From Prosapia bicincta (taxonomy: Eukaryota > Arthropoda > Insecta > Hemiptera > Cercopidae), in assembly GCA_036971475.1 (NCBI GenBank), contig JBAIZL010000002.1, forward strand, positions 127,351,033 through 127,415,032: a DNA stretch of 64,000 nt, written 5' to 3'. Below the pieces are notes generated by a model. The model saw nothing but the letters and a program-made list of their open reading frames with translations. It had not been told where the DNA came from and ran no database searches. Of this stretch, positions 1-11,830 are shown in pieces. Every line of letters begins with the position of its first letter. The stretch's first letter is position 1. The position numbers were made by a program, and so were the translations under genes.

Positions 1-21
1 ACATAGTAATATATTAACTCC

Positions 22-88
<67 letters not shown>
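22..88. repeat. (TA)n microsatellite
   Basis: Long TA dinucleotide run with one TG interruption. Positions 3-20 just before it resemble the outer end of the PLE family A terminus (AGTAATATATTAACT), so this may be the edge of another copy. Confidence 0.9.
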
Positions 89-91
<3 letters not shown>

Positions 92-165
92 TAGAACCCC
101 TCAAATCCGAACATGATTTGATGAAAACCGCCTCGAAAAATCAGGATTTAAAATTTTGAGATACT

Positions 166-170
<5 letters not shown>
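89..170. mobile_element. Tigger-like terminus fragment
   Basis: TA followed by CAGTAGAACCCCTCAAATCC, a pogo/Tigger-type inverted-repeat end, running into a second TA tract at about 171-213. No partner end was seen. Confidence 0.4.
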
Positions 171-213
<43 letters not shown>

Positions 214-215
214 TA

Positions 216-1084
216 CAGTAAACTCCCGATTATCCGTGGAATAGGGTGGGCCGGCAACGCCGGATAACGAATTCCCCGGATAATCCGCTATGAACAAAGA
301 ATACGCTAAACGATCGATAATCTATTATTATACCATAAGTTACACACATAATGACCCCGGTTAATGCACAAATAATCTTCAGAGGACAAAATAAATACAG
401 AAAATAATTTAAAATGTCGATGTATTTGACGGATTATAACATGTACATTTATATATCTAACTATTTACAATATGTACATAAGTATATGTCAAAAGTAAGT
501 ATGTATGTACATATGTAATTTCCTTTACACATAATACTTTCACTTTTTAACAAAAAAATCTGTCACTTTCGTCTGTTTTTTTTGTGAGCATTGATTTAGC
601 TTTAATTTGCGATCTAAGTTTCTTGTGAACCATTTTGTCGCAGGTGTCTACTTGTGTCACAAAGCCATAAAGATCGATAATGTATATGACAGACATGGAT
701 AATGCATATGTCACGTCCTAGACTATTTATAGCCGAGATTAGCTGACATTTGTTTACAATCTTATGATACACATTAGGTTTTCGGGCATTTTGTCATTGT
801 CTCTTATATTCACAAACAGTAGTCTGCTCGCCCCTTTTATTTCGCTGGCCCGAGTCGAGATGCTTCCCTTTCAATGTAAAAATTAGTACGTACATATTTA
901 CATATCTATTCCCTTCATCTTAACTTCTATTAAGCCTTATATGTATTTACATCGTAATTCACCGTTTGGAAATTTAAACACATGAATCTGATTGGAATAA
1001 AAATTGTGTATTTGTAAAACAATGGCAGTCCCCGGATAATCCGCAAACCGGTTAATCCGCCCACGGATAATCGGGAGTTTACTG
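216..1084. mobile_element. Non-autonomous Tigger/pogo element
   Basis: Begins CAGTAAACTCCCGATTATCC and ends with its reverse complement (GGATAATCGGGAGTTTACTG), flanked by TA on both sides. Inside both ends a second CCGGATAAT motif recurs. It is 869 bp with no long reading frame, so it depends on a transposase elsewhere. The terminus is a typical Tigger sequence. Confidence 0.85.
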
Positions 1085-1210
1085 TACATATATATTTTAA
1101 AACAACAACATAGGTTATCAAATACAATAATATTTTCAAGAAAATACAAGAAAATGTAATATATATATATATAACGTTATCCATTGTTTTTCCGTTGCAC
1201 TGACTTTATG

Positions 1211-3367
1211 AAGTTAATATATTACTATTGTAAGTAATTTTATCCACCATTAAGTGCAATGATTTTACCTTGAGTGATGAGGCGCCTTTCGGTCACTTGA
1301 CCGTTGTCGAATCACTGATTCTGTGTCAACAAATAATAAAAAAACCTAATAGTTGACACAGAATCTAACATCCACAAAATTACCCACCAAAATACTGAAC
1401 ACATAAGAAACAATATTAATAATAAAATTAACCTAATAAAAACGGAAAAAACAACAATATATAAATCAAAAGAAATTATAAAACTCAGAGAAAAACTAGA
1501 AAACAACGACTACTTAATATTAAAATCCGATAAAACAAATACACCAGTAATAATAGAAAATACCAAATACATCGATTCAATGACTAACTACATAAAAGAA
1601 AATAAATACGAACAAATCCCAGACCCAACTAGCAAATACCTTATTACAATAAAAAACTTAATAGTCACCCACCGAAATACCCTAAACTATAACAATAAAT
1701 TAAATACCACACAAGACTATACCCATTCAAACCATGCGCACCAATATTATTAGGCATACCTAAAATCCACAAACCCAACACACCATTTAGACCATTAATA
1801 AATTTCACAACAGCACCATCTTACATAATCGCAAAAATACTCGACAAGATAATAAGATCTAAAATACATATCAACAACACATACAATATAAAAAATGGAT
1901 ACGAATTAATTAATAAAATAAAAAACATAAAACAAACAGCAAAACAAAAATAATAAGTTATGACATAACTAACATGTACCCTAGCATCCCAATAGAAGAA
2001 ACCATAGAAATAATAAAAAACAAACTAATACACAATAACGAAAAAAGAAACACAATAGATAGTATCATTACGCTAACCAAACACATATGTAACCAAAATT
2101 ACTTCCAATTTAACAATAAATACTATAAACAAACAACTGGACTCCCCATGGGATCACCCATATCATCAGTCATGTCAGAAATATATTTACAACATTTTGA
2201 ACAAATAATAATTAAACCTATACTAAACACACACATTATTTCACTACGGACAAGGTATGTAGATGATATACTTGTAATATACCAACCTACCATTCACAAC
2301 GAACACATCATAATATTAAACAAACTAAATACATACAACGAAAACATACAATTCACCGTCGAAACAGAAACAAATAGAACAATCCACTATCTCGACATCA
2401 CATTAAATATAAATGATAATAAAATAGAAACTACAGTATACGGGAAACCTACTTCCAACAACACCACAATACACTACAAATCTAACCACCCCTGGACACA
2501 CAAAATTAACACTTACAGTAACATGATAAATAAAGCAATAAAATACACACAGGATAACAAACAAAAATTAAATGAAGAATTAGATAACATTACAAAAATA
2601 GCCATAGAAAATTGATACAACAAACACCGTATAAAAAATATATACAATAAATTCACAAAAAACCTAACCTCAACACAACACTACAACCTGAACACAAAAA
2701 TAATAAAAAAAATTAATGAAAATATAAATACACTAATAACAAATATATACAACAAAGAATACTACACTCCAACATACAAACCAAACAACAAATTAATAAA
2801 ATATCTTAATAACACAAACAACAAAACAAATTCAGAAAAACATAACCTATAAGGAATTTACAAAATTAAATGTAACAACTGTAACGCATTTTACATAGGG
2901 AAAACAACCAGATCATTTAAAATAAGATTTGAAGAACATTATAGAGCATTCAAAAACAAAAATTTAAAAGTATCAAATGTTGCAGCACACCTAATATCAC
3001 ATAAACATGAAATAACAAATTACGAAAATAACCTAACCATACTTGAAATAAATAATAACCCAATAGAACTAAACTCACTAGAAAAATACCACATTTATAA
3101 AAACATACACAACAATTTAATGAATCTACAAACAACATATACAGAAGACATACTATTCAAAAACATAATACACAAGACTCAAGAGGAAACGTATATGACA
3201 TCAACAATTACCAACACGACGGACCGAAGATCCGCACCAGAAAAATTGAGAAAAAGTAATCAGTGATTCGACAATGGTCAAGTGGCTGAAAGGCGCCTCA
3301 TCACTCAAGGTAAAATCATTGCACTTAATGGTGGATAAAATTACTTACAATAGTAATATATTAACTT
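1211..3367 (+). mobile_element. Penelope-like element A with inverted termini
   Basis: The 3' terminus (3259-3367) is repeated in inverted orientation at 1211-1319, about 109 bp each, surrounding a 5'-truncated coding body. A 14-bp inverted repeat (GATTCTGTGTCAAC, 1317-1330, and its complement at 1353-1366) sits at the junction. The right end abuts a hAT element exactly. Related termini occur at 32978 and 51892. Confidence 0.85.
1345..3266 (+). pseudogene. PLE reverse transcriptase / GIY-YIG polyprotein, broken
   Basis: Conceptual reading gives an N-terminal region, [15 protein letters not shown] (RT motif 1-2 area, about 1765), then an open stretch 1974-2615 with [18 protein letters not shown] and the catalytic YVDD. 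It ends in a GIY-YIG endonuclease ([18 protein letters not shown], about 2853-2906). The CxxC between GIY and YIG is typical of PLEs. The frame is broken near 1720 and 1948, and by stops at 2613-2615 and 2850-2852; the last stop is 3264-3266. Confidence 0.85.
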
Positions 3368-4050
3368 TAGGGATGGGCCGATTAGTTAGGAATCGTCGAT
3401 TCTAGGTGGTATCGAGGAATCGTCGATACTCGATTCTTCATCATAAAAGTGTCGATTCCGATTCCTATTTTGTTAACTATTAAAATATGTGTGTGGAGTA
3501 ATTTATTGGAAAAATAATTAATTACCAACTATGTCTTATTTATGTATTGGTTGATTTGAATGAATTAAATGATAAAAGTAAACGAAAATATTAAGAAAAT
3601 ATTATTATTTATGAAGCAACAGCAATCAAGATCGTAACCATTTCCGGTCGTTTGACATCGCTCGTCTCTCTCTCTCTCTCTCATGTGTCTTACTGCAACT
3701 GATTTATAACTGTCAGAACAAAACACACAAAAGTACAGTAAAAACTCAATTAACCGTGGCAATGATGGTTGAGCGAATAGACGGATAACAGAAACACTGT
3801 ATTATTTCTCCGAAACTTAACCTCAATAAATTATATTATAGACAGATATCACTTTCACAGTAATGTAATATATTTGGGAGCAAAAAGAAAATAAACACGA
3901 TTGTAATAGCAAACGAAACTATTTATTACATGATAAACAGATCCGCACAGTAGCTACAAATGTAGCAAAATAATGTACCATAATATAAACTTACAGGTGA
4001 AATAGTTCGTGTAGTTTAACAAACAAAGCTAACGAGTCACTGCACCTTAA

Positions 4051-5005
4051 TACTTTAGCTGCCGGCCACAATATCGGTGTTTTCATAGAGAATTGCCAAA
4101 ATATTTTAAGGTTATTTTTAAATAATGTTTTCTTATACTTTGTTCCCCTCTCATATCTAAGTATGAATATACGTTTCTTATCATAATATTTATAAAAATA
4201 CGTGTCGGACCAACTGGCCCAACATAGTTTTTTCCTACCGTAAGTGAAACGTAAATAAACTCCGTCGGACCAATTGACCCGATTTTGTTTTTGAATTAAT
4301 TAAATTTTATTATCTGTGCAACACTGTTTTGATATTTTTTGTGTTTTGTGTTAGCAAGAAACAACCAAACCATAATTTCATGTCCCGGTTACCCAAATAA
4401 TAAACTGACTGGCGATAAAAGTGTTTTGGCGCCTATCACTAAGACACGTAAAAGTGTCACATGTGATTGATTTGTGAGTTTATAAATATTTTGAATATAG
4501 AACTAAAGTGTAATATATTCTCTCTCTGATACGTAATGCTACAGGTCCAGTAAATACTATCCAAGATTCATATTAAGTAAAAGTTTTAACACCAAATAAT
4601 TTACTTGTTAAGGAATTTACGTTATAATTTACTTCCTAGTAAGGATGAGTTTATCTAAGTGTATCAATGTTTGTACTTAACTTTCACAAAGTCCGTTTTT
4701 AAGGATTATTTTACAACTAAATATTTAGTCAATATTTCCGACTTACTTTTAAGGTTTTGTGAAATTTTGAAAACCGTAGTGAAAATCATTACAATACGTC
4801 ATAACAAATATGTGTGTCAGCCCGTATCTACGGACAAAAAGCTCTTCGAATAACATCATGTTTTAAATCCCGTCGGCGTTTATCTATCAAACAAAAACCA
4901 TCGTAATTACATCTGTAAGTAGTATGAAGCTTGTTGTTAAATACTGTGCCTTAATTTTTCCAAAAGTAGCAACACCAGCTGAGTAGTACTAATAAACATA
5001 AAGCG
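4051..5005. mobile_element. possible piggyBac-type miniature element inside the hAT element
   Basis: TTAA at 4047-4050 precedes TACTTTAGCTGCCGG, and TTAA at 5006-5009 follows an end whose complement is CGCTTTATG. The ends share only about six bases. The TTAA pair and the CTGCCGG/TGTCGGACC content recall piggyBac-derived miniature elements; chance is not excluded. Confidence 0.28.
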
Positions 5006-5320
5006 TTAAGAGGCCCGACGGTATTCGGTTCAGGGTACTGGCCGTTGCGTCAATTCGATGACGGTTAACAGAAACTGACGGTGGAAAACCATATAATATA
5101 TCAAATATGAAAAAGCACTTAGCAACATTCATTTTGCCCAAATTTATCAACAAAAAAGATCTATACTTGAAGAAACCTTATCCTCAGACACAGGACCTAC
5201 AAGTGATAGTCGGTTAAAAATCAACTGGGATTGAGTAATAAATACAAAATAGGCCTGAATCAGTTGCACTTGTTCCAGACACCTGCAGAAAAAAGGTCCC
5301 ACCAGATGTAGAGAAGGTAT

Positions 5321-5690
5321 GCCCCACTAATCCAGAATGTTGAGGAAGAAGGTACCCCAGGGGAATTGACAGTAGAAGAAGAAGTAAACAATTATCTGGG
5401 GGAACCATTAGCCAGTCCAGATTGTGATGTTGGGAAGTATTGGGCAGTACAAAGTGCCAAATACCCTCATTTAAATGCAATGGCAATAAAATACCTGTCT
5501 GCCCACTCGCTACAGTGTTTTCTGAAAAACCCTTCTCAACTTCAGGAGTTATATATGACAAGCGATGAAACTAGCTTGACCCACAACGTGTTCAAATCCT
5601 TGTGTCTTTTGAACAGAAATGTACATTACCTGCATAAGTCATTACTTTTATCTGATATATGTTTTTATGCTTTTAAAAATTCCTATTGAT
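5321..5690 (+). pseudogene. hAT transposase C-terminal dimerisation domain, frameshifted
   Basis: Encodes EEVNNYLGEPLASPDCDVGK, then YWAVQSAKYPHLNAMAIKYL, the hAT family dimerisation domain. After about 5518 the homology continues in another frame (SEKPFSTSGVIYDKR, then LDPQRVQILV) with two stops. The rest of the transposase upstream is not recognisable, so the element cannot supply its own enzyme. Confidence 0.75.
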
Positions 5691-5918
5691 AAATCAAGGT
5701 TTTGAAGGTTTTGTGTAGCCTATTACATTAAAACAGAACTTTTAAAAGGTTTTGCCATATGACCAAGATGTTAACTAAATTAATTATTAGAGAACTAGCA
5801 TGTAAGCTAATATAACTTGAAAGAATCGAGAATCGAACGGAAAATTTTAGAATCGGAATCGAAAATTTTAGGAATCGGCCCATCCCTAATTAACTTCATA
5901 TATATATATATATATATA

Positions 5919-8444
5919 CAGTCGGCGCCGCTTATTGTGATCATATTTGTCAGAAGCATATTTGATAACAATAACCGAACGCTTAATCACGATGTAGTCT
6001 ACAGCCGTACTGCATTGAACTCACTGTATTATTGCCACAACTGTTTGTTCTGAACGATATGTAAGCCTATCATTACATTAAGTAATTCTAATTCTGTAAC
6101 ACTATAATTAAACTGTACTTACCAAATTTTGGTGCTATTCCGGACAGTTTTATGTACAGTAGTAGAATTTCTGTAATTTAGTTTTCTACTTGTTAAAATT
6201 AGTGGGCATATTTCATGTCAGTTTATTTTATTCCACTGTAAATTTTTTTTTAAACACTGAATCTAGCATAATTGAAAAAAAATATATAGAACTACGTAAA
6301 ACACTTGATCAAAACATTTTAACACATAAAACTTCATTATAAAACACTTCTATCTTATTTACACTTCAAATTTACATTTATTTTTTCTCGAAGAATTCCT
6401 TTATATGTGACTGTCTGTAGTCTTCTCGTAAAATATTGTTTATAAATTGTTCATATTCATAATGTTTGTTGAAATTTTCTGCTTTTTGTTGAACAAACTG
6501 CCTTAGAATCTCAAGAGCTTGGTAAACCTCCTGCTTAGATCTTTGCGGTACACATTTATCATTTTCGTCATCATCGGTGCCTTCTTCTTCTTCAGTAACT
6601 TTTGATGTTGAAGCAACTACCAAACAAATATCGTCTTCAGTCATTTCCGCTGCTATTTCAATACTATCGTCAACTTCCATCCACTCAGTATATTCTTTTA
6701 AGGACAAATCGAAAGGCTTCAAGTTCTCTTCAGAGTCTTCCTCAGATGTAGCTTGCTCATGATTTTCTTCAACAAAAAACCCACCTTTTCTAAAGCAATT
6801 TTTCACAGTTTTTTCAGAAACTTCATTCCAAGATTTTTCTATCAGATGAATAGCATCGAGTAAAGAAGTTTTTTTAGCCAATTCATTTGAGGTAAGGGTT
6901 TGAAATTCATCCATATTTTCTATAATTCTAGCACGCATCTCTCGTCGATAAAAACTTTTGAGATTTTTAATTATGCCTTGGTCACATGGCTGAATAATTG
7001 ATGTAGTATTGGCCGGAAGGTAAATCACTTTGATGTGTTTTAGCGTTGTGCTTATGTCATTATGTGCAGTGCAGTTGTCTAGTAGAAGGACAATGTTGCG
7101 TTTGAGGCTGGTATCCCATTTAGTCAGCCATTCATTAAAAATTTTTGATGTCATCCAAGCATTGGAGTTTGAATGATATTCGGTAGCTTTTTGATACCTT
7201 GAAAACACCGTGGATTTTTAGATTTACCGATAATTAAGAGTTTTTCTTTATGACCAACCATGTTAACACAACACAAAACAGTTATTCTTTGTTTACATAT
7301 TTTACAGCCGTTAGCACTTTCATTTTTAAATAAGTAAGTATGTTCGGGTAAAGCATGATAATAAAGTCCTGTTTCATCTGCATTGTATATGCAGCTAGGA
7401 GAATACTCGTATTGTAACCAGTCCTCAGCTCCAACAAAATCAGCATTTTTTTTTCACCACACGTTTTCTTGTAAACAATGTTTTCCCTTTTCTTCCATCG
7501 ATTGAACCATCCATCTGTGGCTTTAAAATCGTGTTTTCCTATTTTTTTGGCAAGATCCTCAGCTTTTAGACGCATTAGTGGGCCGACAACTCGAACATCT
7601 TTTTCACGAACATTTTTAAACCACAATTTCAAAGCTGATTCCACTTGCGGATCCTTCCCAGAACGATGTCTTTTGTTGTCAACATTTGCATTACACTTTG
7701 ATAATGACAAGATTTTTTCTTTGTTGTTCAATATTTTACATAAGAGAGGTTGAGAAACGCCAAGTTGAGAAGCAGCGTTTCTTTGACTCATTTTTGGTAA
7801 TTTACTGTACCTATGTAGAATATCAAGTTTTTGTTTAAGACTTAAATCGCGTCGTTTCTTTTGAGATTCGGACATCTTGCTATACTGTCCTTTGAAACTT
7901 CAAGTGACACTAAACTCTACAAAACAAATGAAAAAGATCTTTAAAAATTAAGTTATGTAAAATCACACTGAAATACTGTAATAAACGTTCATAAAAATTC
8001 ACTGTTAAAAATACAGTAGGACTGTACTGTAAATGGTTCAGTAGTAACATCAACTAATGTTAACAAACAACTAAAGTCGACTCAGCGAGGGTGTTTGAGT
8101 AAACAAAGAGTAAGGGAGACATTTTGAGAACTGTGCTAAGTGCTGAAACCGTTATAAAGTATTTCTGTCATTCTAAAAATAAACATTCTAAGAATTGGAC
8201 GTCATTGTGTGTTGCACGTGCTGTTTACACTACTTTGTACACATTTTTACTTGGTCTATGCTAGTATACTTTGACGCATATGATTTTGAATGGCAAATTA
8301 AATGATAATAATAAGCGAACAGATGATTACAATAAGCGGCCTAATTACAATGTATTAATATACGTCCGTGTTTGTTTTTCAATGAAACGATAACAATAAC
8401 CGAATGATAACATTAACCGTGATCACAATAAGCGGCGCCGACTG
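5919..8444 (-). mobile_element. Full-length Tigger (pogo-like) transposon
   Basis: Ends are perfect inverted repeats of about 25 bp beginning CAGTCGGCGCCGCTTATTGT, flanked by TA inside (TA)n tracts. The length, 2526 bp, is that of an autonomous Tigger. The single transposase gene is on the minus strand and broken. Confidence 0.93.
6378..7875 (-). pseudogene. Tigger transposase (CENP-B-like), two frameshifts
   Basis: Starts at 7875. Residues 1-60 are a psq-type helix-turn-helix (LSLKQKLDIL ... NAASQLGVSQPLLCKIL). About 70-135 is a CENP-B/Tc5-type DNA-binding domain ending WFNRWKKREN. A frameshift in an A-run near 7450 interrupts the frame; the DDE domain then continues as NADETGLYYHALPEHTY and IIGKSKNPRCF. 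A second shift near 7180 leads to NAWMTSKIFNEWLTKWD, LLLDNCTAHND and QPCDQGIIKNLK. All three catalytic Asp positions remain (NADET, LLDN, PCDQ). The tail is acidic and ends FFEKK at 6378. Confidence 0.88.
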
Positions 8445-8446
8445 TA

Positions 8447-8502
<56 letters not shown>
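8445..8502. repeat. (TA)n microsatellite
   Basis: TA run forming the right flank of the Tigger insertion; the left flank at 5900-5918 is the same tract, so the Tigger landed in a TA repeat. Confidence 0.9.
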
Positions 8503-8506
<4 letters not shown>

Positions 8507-10797
8507 AAAACCAGGTGTTTCTGTTTACACTGACCTTGTTTACTTGCACTTCAGTAACAGTCACTATACATGACTACTGCAACAACATACGGATCTAAAT
8601 CATTTGTATATCGCGAGCTACACAACTAGAACTGAACAGCGTGAAGGTCACTCGGTCAGTGCCATCGACATACAGTGAAAATATACAACTTATGTTTACA
8701 TATTAGTTTTGTTTACATCTTCCATCCTTGATAATAATGCCAGATTACTGGAGGGTCCAGATAGGTGAAGGGCAGGATTATAGATAGTTTACTGAATTAT
8801 TTTTTACAAACAGTAATAAAATTAATTTTATCAGATATATTTTAATTGTAAAAATGGATGATTATAAACTTATTTAAATATGCATTTCACATCCAATTCC
8901 ACATTCAGCAGCTATAACTAGAATGAAAATAACCACAATTTAAAGAAACATATGTTTATGATCTTTAATGAAAATATTTTGCAATTTTATTAAAAAAATT
9001 TCAGATCAACCCTTAATATAAACAATAATAGTACTTTTTCATATTCCTGTAATATACACCTACTCCTGAATTAAAAGTAAAAGGGGATTCAGGCACTCTC
9101 TGCTGAATGCATTAAAATAGCCTCAGAAGGATACCCTTCCAAACAAAGCTAAGCACTTTCTTAAGCGACAAAGATGATAGTTTAAGTGAAGAGGTTAACA
9201 TCGATTATTGAACTGACAATGAAGTGGAAGAACAAATCAGTGTCTTAAGTGGTGGTTTCTTTTTCTCTCAGACTTTGTAGAACTAAATGAAGCCATATTG
9301 ACTTTATGGGGTATTTTCATGTCACTTGGTTCAGGTATTTCTTTATAAGATCTGTGTTTTATATTTCTAGAATAAAAACCTTAATGTAGAATTGGTTTCT
9401 TGTTGTAATAAATTTTTCATTCCAAAGTTAAGAGTAAAATACTTCTGTTGCCTATTCATTTTAATTTTATTCTACATGACTATAAAGAGTGGAATTTTAT
9501 TTTTCTTGTCACAATCTAAGTTACCAAAGAAAATATGTTACGAAATGGCATTTGCTAAAATAATGTTAATGTTGCCTAATACACATTTATTAATTCATTT
9601 CTATTAAAGATATCAAAATGTTGTGTTGAAAACAACTCCCACACCTAAATTATTTTTATATTTTATAAGTTATAATATTTTTTTATATAGTAGAAACTGT
9701 GTAATTCGTTTCTAGGACCAAGGGGTGACAAATTTGAGAAAAAAATCAAATTATGAAAATCGTGAAATTAACATGTAATTGTGAGTAAACATAGCACATG
9801 GGTATGTAATGTGATTAATGTTTTACTTACGTGATTTATACAGGTTGAAATACTCTACAACACTATAAAAACACGAGTAGCCTGCAGTATAGTTCGTAAT
9901 TACAAATACACCATGACACTCTATTTTCATAAAATAACATTTTACAGTACCTTGTAAGAACAATAACACTAGCAAGAAACACACGGTATATTAAGTCTAT
10001 TTACATTTTAGTTTTTACAGGGTCTGTCATTTTCTGTTATACAAAAGAATTCTTTTTTTTTGTATTGCAAGCTGATGCATACCAACCAATGCATTTCATT
10101 AACGTTTTATCTACTTCTATAAGTCACTTTATTTTCTGGGCAAGTATGTTGAGAGATATTCTCATTAATTGAATGAATCATGTCTGGTATCGGTATCATC
10201 TGATACATTATGTAACAGTGCAGACGTTGTTTTTTTTATTATTGTGACAAATTAGATATGTTCTACTGTAATAACAAGCTTATTTCATATTCAAACTGGT
10301 GATGTGAAGAGATGTAAGTAGCAGATACTACAGGAAAAAATAACCATGTGTGTAAGGAGCATGAAATGCTCTTCACCAAAATGACGCAAAACCTTCAAGA
10401 ATGGTTCGAATGTTGCCTTAAATTGAGTGGAGGTCATATAGAACATTTTGTACAACAGTGTATAACTGATTTAGCTTGTTTTTACATGTATGTCTTTGTA
10501 AAAATATGTAAATAAAATCCCCATAGCTTATTTTGGCGCATATATATGGTACAACATTCCAAGAACAATAAAGAAGTAATTTTTCTTTAATTGTAGTTTG
10601 TCTATAGCATAATAGTACCTATTGTTCCCCTTTCTCATGTGATTGTTGTTCCAATATATTTTCCATTCTACAGTTGATTTTTTTTCATATTCTGGTCAAA
10701 TGCTTTGTCTCTGTTTCTTGTGAGTTTTTAATATTATTTTCCACTTTCTTATGCAACATTATTTTTTTATGAATTACATTTTTGTTATAGTACTTTA
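8503..10797. other. AT-rich intergenic DNA
   Basis: No supported gene. A degraded Tigger-like end (complement CAGTAAACTATCTATAATCC) ends near 8794. Short open frames here resemble nothing recognised. Confidence 0.6.
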
Positions 10798-10977
10798 GGC
10801 TTGTCGCACACTGGATCCGTTCAGTTCAGTCAGCTTTGTTCCGGCAGTTTTCCCACACATTGCGTCCTTTCGGTCCGCTCAGTTCACATTAAGTTTGAGC
10901 GCCAACCTACAGTGGACAACAGACACTGTCAATGTTAGCATGTAAATTCTTTGTGTCAGCTTTTCCGTTTGTGCAAT

Positions 10978-11076
10978 TATGAGTCCAGCAGTAGTGACGA
11001 AGAAACTGTTGTAATAGCATTGACACTAGCTGCAGAAGAGGATGATCAAGTATCAAAGAAAGAAAGAAAGATTTAG
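10978..11076 (+). pseudogene. Harbinger transposase N-terminal remnant
   Basis: Frame reads YESSSSDEETVVIALTLAAE, then EDDQVSKKERK and TAG. Harbinger transposases commonly begin with a serine/acidic stretch followed by an acidic-to-basic helix like this. The catalytic region has been deleted. The call rests mainly on position within the element. Confidence 0.5.
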
Positions 11077-11086
11077 GAGCACTGTA

Positions 11087-11215
11087 TTAATGTCGCACGG
11101 GATAGTAAGGGAGAGTATCCTCCTTCATTGTAATATTATAGTAATCCTTGTGTGACAGGTCGTACAACATTGGATATGCCTGTACTGCTGAAATAAGTTG
11201 TTCATCAAAACTCAT
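11087..11215 (-). pseudogene. MADF-domain protein remnant of Harbinger
   Basis: From the ATG at 11215 the frame reads MSFDEQLISAVQAYPMLYDL, then SHKDYYN and an unrelated tail to 11087. (L)I..V..YP.LYD.SHKDY is the start of a MADF DNA-binding domain, which Harbinger elements encode as their second protein. Only the first third is left. Confidence 0.65.
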
Positions 11216-11656
11216 CTTAAAAATAAATAAACCAACAATCCAATAATCACAGCACTGCGAACATGTCTGTATCAGACCGCCCGAGTTCAGTTGCACAACA
11301 CTACTAACTATCTGTAATCTGCGCATGCGCGGTATCTCAGTCTTGGCGTCGCTTCTGCAAAAATCGTTCGCTGACTGAAAAATGGCTGAACTGACGGAAC
11401 GGATGCAGTGTGCTGTTCTACATTTGATTACATTGTTTCCGAATTTTGGTGGAAGCGACTGAGCTGAACGGACTGAACTGAACAGACCCAGTATGCGACA
11501 AGCCTTATAGTCAATAATATATATTTATGATGATCACAGAAATAAAAGTTGATAGAATTTTTAAAATACTATTATAAAAAATAGTATGGTAGCAAAAAAT
11601 ATTTTGTTGTTTTTTCACATAATTAGACTTTTATAATAAAAATGTTTCAGATGAAG

Positions 11657-11830
11657 AAGGTAAAAAAAACGTACTTTGGTGGACAAGTAAGAAATAAAGT
11701 AATGAAGTATTGGTATACAAAACATACTTTAGTGGACAATTAAGAAATAAAGCCAATGAAGTATTGGTATAAAAAACATACTTTAGTGAACAAGTAAGAA
11801 ATAAAGCTAATGAAATATTGGTATAATTTG
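11657..11830. repeat. Three tandem copies of a ~62-bp unit
   Basis: Repeats of a unit containing ACATACTTTAGTGGACAAGT, AAGAAATAAAG and TGAAGTATTGGTATA. The copies differ by a few substitutions and one short deletion. Confidence 0.8.

Larger units (their letters stand above)
3368..5888 (+). mobile_element. hAT transposon with 8-bp target duplication
   Basis: Starts TAGGGATGGGCCGATT and ends with the inverted partner AATCGGCCCATCCCTA. Both sides carry the same 8-bp duplication, ATTAACTT (3360-3367 and 5889-5896). At 2521 bp it holds a C-terminal transposase remnant. A Tigger-like start (CAGTAAAAACTCAATTAACC, about 3736) and a possible piggyBac-type insertion lie inside. Confidence 0.88.
10798..11504. 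mobile_element. PIF/Harbinger deletion derivative
   Basis: Starts GGCTTGTCGCACACTGG and ends with a near-perfect complement (CCCAGTATGCGACAAGCC), flanked by TTA on both sides, the Harbinger target duplication. Repeated GTTCAG-type motifs form the inner termini. The 707-bp element keeps pieces of both expected genes, converging from either end. Confidence 0.85.

Noticed and set aside
8734..8794. Tigger-like right end with complement CAGTAAACTATC
   Set aside because: No left partner or TA duplication found; recorded only as a degraded fragment.
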